Of a stretch of DNA of 64,000 nucleotides, positions 57,658 through 64,000 are shown one piece after another. A program made the translations under genes and the position numbers. The stretch comes from Campanula takesimana (lineage: Eukaryota > Streptophyta > Magnoliopsida > Asterales > Campanulaceae), in contig JAOWBW010000302.1 in assembly GCA_026119855.1 (NCBI GenBank), forward strand, positions 158,339-222,338, read 5' to 3'. Position 1 is the stretch's first letter; each line of letters starts with the position of its first letter. The notes beneath the pieces were generated by a model, which worked only from the letters and a program-made list of their open reading frames with translations, was not told the DNA's origin and ran no database searches.

Positions 57658-59717
57658 TGTAACGACCCCAAAATCCGTCTTTATTTATTTTATATTTTAT
57701 TTTATATTTTGAGAATTTTTAATTTGAACTTATATGTGCATTTTATGTGTTAGAAAATATTTTTAGGACTTGCATAAATTATTTGATTACTTGTGATAGT
57801 TAAAGTGTTAGTAGTAATTATTGTTTTGGGAGTTAAATATTGTTAGTAGAACTTGTTGGGGGCCTTATTGAGAATAGTGGATAAGGGGGTTTAAGTAATT
57901 TAAGTTAGTTAGAAGGGTTTTAAAGGAAAAAGGAGAAAGGATTAGTATGATCCATTACCTCTCCCTCTCTCAGTCGACATTTTTAACCAAGAAGTGGTAA
58001 CTTTCCCAATTTCCTCCATTGTTGATGAAGGTAAGTTTTGTTCTTGTTGATTTAATTTCTTTTAATTTGCTACTCCATTTTCAAATCTAATTACATATAA
58101 ATGATCAGGGTGTTGAATAGAGTATTTCTACCGATCAATATTATTTTTCTTGACACTTTTTCCAGAAAAGAGGTAAGTTACTAATCCCCTTTTAATGTTA
58201 AAATGGTCATAAACATGTTTATATGCTTTATATGTTATAAAATGATGTTTTGGTATACTTTTAATATACTGTAAATTTGGGACAGAGGGAGTCGTAAGAA
58301 CTTGTTGCATAGCTTGTTATTGTTGGGAATGCTATAGAAGTTGGTGTTAGTATTGTTCTTAGGCTGAGTTTGTAGCCTTTGTGAAAGTTGCAAATGTTGA
58401 GTGTTACTAATGTTAGTACTTTTGGGTCGGTGAACCGAAGGGAGTACAATTTAGTTAAGTTTGGTCTGCCGGGTATGTGGGCGGCCGCCCAAAAGGGCGT
58501 GCGGCCGCACATCTATTTGAAAGATTTTACTCTTGGGACAGAGTGTTTTGGGCGCCGCACAGCCCAGTTTGGGCGACCGCCCAGGTCATCTGAAAAGTTC
58601 AGAGTTTCCAACCAAGTGATTTATAGGTCAATCTTGGTCTAGTTTTTTGGGTAATGTCCTAAAGTACTTAGATGATTGTTGTGGATACTAAAGTGGTAGA
58701 ATTGGTTCCTTTGTGAACGTGTGCGTTGTGAAACTTGATTGAGTGATTAAGTGGGCATGGTTGAACATCTTGTGATGTGTTTTGAGATTTGGTTATCTTG
58801 TTGGTGTGTTTGGCTTGATTCCCTACTTTGGAATCATTGCCCTGGTTGTTGTTTAAGCAAGTATTCTTTTCTTCGTTTTGTTAAAGTCCAGCTGGTACTT
58901 TTTGTGTGTGTTCGGGCAATGGTAGGGATTATAATGGCACACGAGCCAAGTTCATTGTAAGGCTTCTACCATTGGTTTCCCATTTTTAACCCCCTTCCTT
59001 AGGCCAAAGGTTGGGCACTTGGGTTATGACTCTGTGTCATTTTCCCCGTTGTTGTTGTTGTTTGGTCCGGAACCCGTTTCAGCTCTCGATGATGCTCAGT
59101 TGATGCCCTCAGATGGCTATGTTTTCGTTCGAGAACCTTGGCTCAGTATCCACGTATGAGTGTTTATTTCCGCTTTATGTGTAGTATGATGAGTTGGTCG
59201 TTATTTCCAACCGGTATGAGACGGTTGGCGATAGGGAGCCTCTCATATTATGTGCTATATGCTATACGATCATTTGTGGCATTGTTCCTTTATGTTTATC
59301 ATATTAGAATGTAATGTAGTTGCATTTTAGTAACTTACTGAATTTATTCTCACCCTTTATTTGTTTACCGTTTTAGATAAGAAGGAGCCCAGTGAATAGT
59401 TCACACACAGAGAGGACGTCGAGAAGGAGATCTTTGGGTAAGACATTTTGGGAAGTGTGTGTATTTAAAGGATACATTATGTAAATGTAACACCTTTTGG
59501 GGTATTGTACCCGTGACTTATTAGTTGTATCATCTCTTTTGGTAGATGTTAAGTGTTTGTAAATGAGTAAGTAAAGTTAGTAGTTTGTAGCCAAGTGGCT
59601 AAGTACTTGTTTGTGAAAGTTTGGTTTGTTTGACTTGAAGTCCAGTTTAGTAAATGTGTATTCCGTGTGTGTCCCGGACGTGGGGCCCAAGTAGGACCAC
59701 TAGTCGGTGGCGCGACA
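57658..59717 (+). repeat. 3' LTR of the truncated gypsy element
   Basis: Begins TGTAACGACCCCAAAATCCG right after the polypurine tract, typical of Tekay/Del LTRs. I place the end at GTGGCGCGACA (59717), about 2.06 kb, from its imperfect inverse match to the start; without a 5' LTR this end is provisional. It contains perfect GC palindromes TGGGCGGCCGCCCA (58478-58491) and GTGCGGCCGCAC (58499-58510), plus TGGGCG-AC-CGCCCA (58570-58583). Confidence 0.7.
58478..58583. repeat. Cluster of GC palindromes in the gypsy LTR
   Basis: Three palindromes of 12-14 bp in 106 bp: TGGGCGGCCGCCCA, GTGCGGCCGCAC and TGGGCGACCGCCCA, with a GGGCGCCGCACAGCCCA stretch between the last two, in an otherwise AT-rich LTR. 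Confidence 0.95.
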
Positions 59718-60392
59718 TTGTGCTTCTTCCATTGGCCTCCTTAAACATTTTGTTGGTGATCTCGTCCAAGCATATTAGTTCATTTCACCGGAAGCTTAAG
59801 TGCGAAGCGGGTCCTGTTAATCCGTTTTATCCTGGGAGACTGACGCCCGTGGAAACCTCAAGCACTCGTAGAGAGGAGGACGAATTAGTCTTAAGGAGAG
59901 TGTGTTCTCACACGACTCGGATACAAAGATCAAGATGGACAAACCCAATGAAGAGATCAAATACGGTTGTATCGTTCCTTTTATGTTTTTTTCATAATTG
60001 TTGTATATTGTATTTTCAATGTTGTAATTTGTTTTCCTTTCTATTTGTAAGATTTTGTTCCAACACCACTTTATCGCATTTTAACCAAAAGTTTGTAGAA
60101 TATAATTGATTATTCTAAACAAAAAAGTATAATTTATTACTGAGACTATAACTAATGGTGAATTGATAACAAGTTTTAGAATGTCATTATAATCGAGTTA
60201 ACAATTTTTGCATGACTTTAAATTTAAAATAAGACGGAGGGAGTATTCTCCAACCCTTTAATAACGAGTTTAAAGGAATGATTCTCCAATTCTAATATCT
60301 ATGGACTACCATTGTATGCCATCTCCTCCTCTTCTCAAGTCTTTAAATAATGACCACCAGAATGAATTAAGTGAAAGTTCCCGACTTAGCTA
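59718..60392. other. Unidentified DNA after the gypsy LTR
   Basis: A 151-codon frame (59654-60109) spans the LTR end and shows no domain I recognise. A decayed MITE right tip (AAGACGGAGGGAGTA) ends at 60246. No gene called. Confidence 0.35.
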
Positions 60393-60619
60393 CTCCTGAT
60401 TTTAGGTTCTTACTTTCCTTTTTAGTCTTTGTCTCAATTTAAGGTTTTTACTTTACTTTATTAACCTAAAATAGAAACTGGACCCACTTGTCATTCTCAC
60501 AACAAAACTCCTTACCTACTTTCTTTCTTTTACTTTACTTTCCACACTCACAGTTTTTTTTATTTTTTTAATCTCATTGCAAAATCAAAGTAAGAACTTT
60601 ATAGTGGGAGCGGAGGGAG
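60393..60619. mobile_element. Stowaway-type MITE
   Basis: CTCCTGATTTTAGGTTCTTA / GTGGGAGCGGAGGGAG, TA each side, about 227 bp. Inner text (CCCACTTGTCATTCTCACAA) matches the element at 19844. Confidence 0.75.
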
Positions 60620-60818
60620 TACTTTATAGCTGAAAATGGAAATTTTACTACCACTAACAAACACCTAGCCACGTGTATAATCACAGTTGTACATTGTTAA
60701 CTGACTAACACTTGGCTAACTAACTAGCTACTGACAACCCGTTACAACACACACTTGAGAGAGAGAGAATTACGCTCAATCTGATTGCTTATTCTTATAT
60801 TTTCCTCTATAATCGTTA

Positions 60819-61500
60819 CTCCTTCCGTCCCAAAATGAATGTTCAAAAACATTCTTGAACGACAAAACCGACCTGGTTAAATAAGGCCTTCTCATAGGCC
60901 GACATCAGTAAGGCCGAGCAGGCAGTCCTTGCCTAGGCCGAGTCCGAGAAAGCCTAATCCCTAGCCGGCCTCTATGACGAGCCGAGTTAGATGACGGGCC
61001 GACTTACATCGTAAACTTCCCATTATCGTCGGGAAACCTCTTTACAGAGTTATACTACAACTCTAAAATTAAGAGTCCTTATCTGAACACAAGATAACTC
61101 TCATATCAGATAACAGGATATCATCCATCCTTATCAGGAGTCTATCTCTCAAGGAATATGAGTCCTACATCACCACGGGCTTCCTGGCTTTCCTATCCAA
61201 GTCAGAACTCATACACCCCGCCTATAAAAACAGGTCCTCTACACAAGAAACGGTATGAACTTTTGGCTCTAAACTAGTCAATCATTCTCTATTTCTAATC
61301 ACCCATATCCTTATTCTTACACCGGAGGGCNNNNNNNNNNNNNNNNNNNNNNNNNNNNNNNNNNNNNNNNNNNNNNNNNNNNNNNNNNNNNNNNNNNNNN
61401 NNNNNNNNNNNNNNNNNNNNNNNNNNNNNNCCTGCAAGCGACACTCTCCATCGAGCGGTCTTCTACAACGGCCCTCCCCCTTCAAAAAAATCATTTCCCC
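60819..61500. repeat. LTR-like sequence interrupted by the assembly gap
   Basis: After a lone Stowaway left tip (CTCCTTCCGTCCCAAAATGA, 60818-60838) come GC-rich AGGCCGA-type units (60880-61010), a TATA-like CTATAAAAACAGG (61221-61233) and TTCTTACACCGGAGGGC right at the gap. The text CACCGGAGGG and the TATA placement fit the 3' part of a gypsy-type LTR. Family not determined. Confidence 0.45.
61331..61430. other. Assembly gap (100 N)
   Basis: Exactly 100 undetermined bases, the conventional filler for a gap of unknown size; it falls inside LTR-like repeat sequence. Confidence 0.99.
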
Positions 61501-61833
61501 TCTTCTATCTTCCCTTTCTACAATCAGAAATGAACTATGGTGACCTGAACCTTAGCCCTACTTGTAAAAGGGGAACATAGGCAGCCTTCAAAGGTGCGGT
61601 CTCAAAAATAAATAAAATCCAAATCTAGTTTGAGCAAATATAGTAAAGCAAACATCTGTGTATAACTAAAAGCAAATCTCTATTTCCACAAGTCACTACA
61701 CGTTAACATTTATTTGATGAGTCTAAGCTCGAATGAACCTGCGATTACATTACCTGCTATGAAATTCAAATAAACTAAAAACAAACTAAAGCTAAACTAT
61801 GTGTCTGCAATGACTGTGGTTGGATACTCGGAG
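61431..61833. other. Spacer downstream of the DUF7745 remnant
   Basis: CT-rich, then AT-rich sequence; no gene or RNA seen. Confidence 0.45.
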
Positions 61834-63237
61834 TCACTCCTCCTCTTCTTTCTTCGGCTTCTTATCTCGTCGTCCACATCTAGTCCGCCTAGTAGGATCC
61901 ACAAATAAAGCCTTCATAAACTGAGTCACCCTCCTAGGGCCTTCTCTCTTTCTTTTCCCTGTCACCGCTTCATCAAGAGGTGCTAGTTGAGCCAATTCGA
62001 TTCGGTCTCCAATCACGTTTTAGAGTCTCTTCCCTCCTCAAACGCCTGCTCGAGATATAAGGGATCACCACCCTATGTCTCAGTCGTCTCAGAGTCTGTC
62101 TAATTCCCCCTAAGGTCATCTGGTACCAGTCCAAGTATTCTCGAGACAGAAGTGTGTCATGGATCCGTTGTATACAGAAAACACTGGCATATGAGCATAA
62201 GACCAACACTGCTCCAAAAGTACTGCGACTCCAGCATTCATGGGAAGCATCCTGACATTAATCCTGCTGCGATTCTTATCCCATAAAAGGGGTATATCGT
62301 GAGGCATCCCATACTGTCATCAAACCCGCACCGCATAGTAGTAAGTAGTCACATCAAAAGCAGGGACACGAATCATACAAAGCTTGCCCTGGGCTCACCG
62401 TGCTCTAGTGACTTCCCAATAGGTACCACCCACTTGATCTGAGCTGTGCCCATCTGTGCCAGATATGACACCCATGCAGACCGAGTCATCCCTACAAATG
62501 GTTCCACTACCCGCCTACTATAACAAGCCCAAGTGGCACCTGACCGACAGGCTCCTCTAAAACTCTAAGCCTCTCATGCAACCACAAGTGTAATAACCGA
62601 GTGATACCTCGAGACATCTTGCGAGAGCTAGAAGCCAACTCTGAAATACCATGTAAGGTTTCCCCTAACAAGAGAGGGATAATACTACATCCAGCCCGAG
62701 CCTGGTCTACCATGTCAAGGCAACCCATTATGGCTACCCCTACATAAGGAGGAAACAGAACTGAAGCAAACAAGCAAAGAGCAAGACAATCCAGAGCTGT
62801 ATCAGAATCTGCCACACTGTTGATGAACCTAATCGGAAGACTGCAGATATCAACATCATCCCCCAAGAATAAACCCCTAGCCTCGTCGATAGAAATCTTG
62901 AGCAGTTGGGAAACCCGAATCTCCAGAGGTACTTGATATTGAGGCATGGCTACCTTGTCGTCACTCTCCCACCGCATAGAGCCACGAAGTCCTCATATGT
63001 AGGGGTGATCTCATTATAAGAAAAGTTGAACACATGGTGATCTTCATCCCAGAACTTTGCAACAGCACGAATCATGTTCTCATCGGTCTTAACTCTGAAC
63101 AACGACCAAAGACACTTAATCCCGAATCTCCTGCCAAAAGATGCACGAGTCATCTTAGAAAGCTTCCGGATACATATCTTCAAGCTTTTGACAAAGTAGC
63201 ATTGCTTCTCCGCAGAAAGAATGGGGTGTCTCTCCAT
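61834..63237 (-). pseudogene. DUF7745-type (plant mobile-element-associated) reading frame, broken
   Basis: Minus strand. 63237-62950 reads SLFRVKTDENMIRAVAKFWD then FNFSYNEITPTYEDFVALCG, the entry motif of DUF7745/plant-mobile-domain-like proteins. At about 62960-62970 the frame slips by one base and continues in 62977-62507 (ISIDEARGLFLGDDVDICSL, FASVLFPPYVGVAIMG, IIPLLLGETLHGISELASS, GITRLLHLWLHERL). After a stop at 62507 further pieces follow in other frames (61973-62307) and a basic tail GKRKREGPRRVTQFMKALF ... KKPKKEEEE (61834-62016). At least three breaks. The family is abundant in plant repeats and of unknown function; this copy looks dead. It is less likely a real gene with unusual introns. 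Confidence 0.6.
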
Positions 63238-64000
63238 CAGAATAGCGCAGAAAGGTCAAAATCTAGAGTAAAATAAAGAAAACTGCTGTCTATTCCGTCT
63301 GTCTGCGCAGGCTGCTGTTAAAAAGGGTAGGGAGTTCGAGTCCTGATCATACAAGGAAGAATCTGACAAAAAAACGTGTCAGAGCACGGACTGTCCACGC
63401 GGCCAGTCTTTCCGGATAACTGACCACGCGGCCACTTCACCTGTCTTCAGCAGATTTGCGGGCCCACCTCTACCAAACGCCGGAATGGACCCATTTCAGA
63501 TATTTCAAAGGTTACAAGTCACAAAAGAGGTCTAACAAGAAGGTGGTATTACTCAGACAGTGTTTATAATCCCCGTTTTTCCCTAAGGTTCATGCATTGT
63601 ACTAAATATATAGACATGTAAATAAAATACTAATTAATTACATACATAGAAAGCAAATAAAATAGTGTACATAGAATTTTTTGTGTTTTCTCTCTCTCTC
63701 TCTCTCTCCTCTCTCTCTTCTCTCTCTCTCTTTCTCTAAAAAGTACATGAAATAAGGACTATATCTAGTCCGAGCTCTCCTCAATCTCCACCTCCTCCTA
63801 CTCGTCATCACTGGCACCATTATCTCCATGGCCCCGCTGCTGCACATAATGGGATCCACCGGCTCCAGAGCCTCTACCTCTGACAGACCTCCGACGGGCA
63901 CGGGACGAAGAAGCAGCCTCCGTAGGTGTCCTCTCTCGGCGCTGTGGTCTATCACATCCTCTTGACGGCAGGTACAAGCAGCAGCTAAGATCCGAAATAA
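63238..64000. other. Right-edge region, no certain gene
   Basis: Contains CCACGCGGCCA twice (63396 and 63425) in GC-rich text, and a CT microsatellite at about 63689-63735. The minus-strand 105-aa frame 63638-63955 (ELEALEPVDPIMCSS-like start, RERERRERGERERE tail) has a low-complexity tail encoded by that microsatellite and no recognisable domain. It may be exon material continuing outside the window. Confidence 0.35.

Noticed and set aside
60810..60860. Stowaway MITE starting at 60818
   Set aside because: Only the left tip and about 20 inner bases are present; the text then turns into LTR-like DNA, so no complete element can be delimited.
63310..63350. tRNA-like GGAGTTCGAGTCCTGATC
   Set aside because: Only a box B-like arm is present; no acceptor or anticodon stem can be folded around it.

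Overview
The window is nuclear DNA of a flowering plant, almost certainly a eudicot. The evidence is intron-containing plant cell-wall glycosyltransferase genes, a plant-type RuvBL2 gene with a telo-box leader, and a dense load of plant transposons: Stowaway MITEs, MULE-like elements, copia and gypsy LTR elements, a TRIM, a tRNA-derived SINE, Helitron termini and a LINE remnant. I cannot name the species. Genes are confined to about 4.7-27.7 kb. The rest is AT-rich, repeat-dominated DNA. A 100-N assembly gap lies at 61331-61430.

Layout: 1-4.6 kb holds MITEs and MULE-like elements, including one MULE-like element nested in a Stowaway. At 4.79-8.68 kb is a two-exon RuvBL2/Reptin AAA+ ATPase gene (469 aa). 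From 10.4 to 27.65 kb is a glycosyltransferase cluster: two near-identical GT92 beta-1,4-galactan galactosyltransferase genes (GALS type, + strand) and two diverged GT34 galactomannan-galactosyltransferase-like genes (- strand). The GALS genes arose by tandem duplication of a block. In the second block the GT34 gene present in the first has been cleanly deleted, leaving a scar. The downstream GT34 gene (26.2-27.6 kb) carries a one-base frameshift near its C terminus. Between the genes lie a TRIM retrotransposon, a duplicated 0.8-kb segment (R1/R2) and several MITEs whose empty sites are visible in the paralogous copy.

28-61 kb is a transposon graveyard with readable nesting. Two solo LTRs sit one inside the other (30.5-33.7 kb). 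A MULE-like element with exact 9-bp target duplications (34.97-39.05 kb) hosts both an internally deleted copia element and a Stowaway. Further MULE-like elements with 9-10-bp target duplications lie at 41.6-43.2, 45.2 and 49.3-50.6 kb. A degraded copia element (51-54.6 kb) and the 3' half of a gypsy chromovirus with its LTR (56.6-59.7 kb) follow. 61.8-63.2 kb (- strand) carries a broken DUF7745-type reading frame near an LTR-like sequence.

No bacterial-style operon, CRISPR array or defence system is present. The most informative signals are structural: (i) the fossil record of the GALS/GT34 cluster, (ii) repeated GC-rich interrupted palindromes inside the LTRs of several unrelated retrotransposons, and (iii) a copia element whose 3' LTR is preceded by what looks like its own host flank. 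All similarity statements come from reading by eye; no search or alignment was run.
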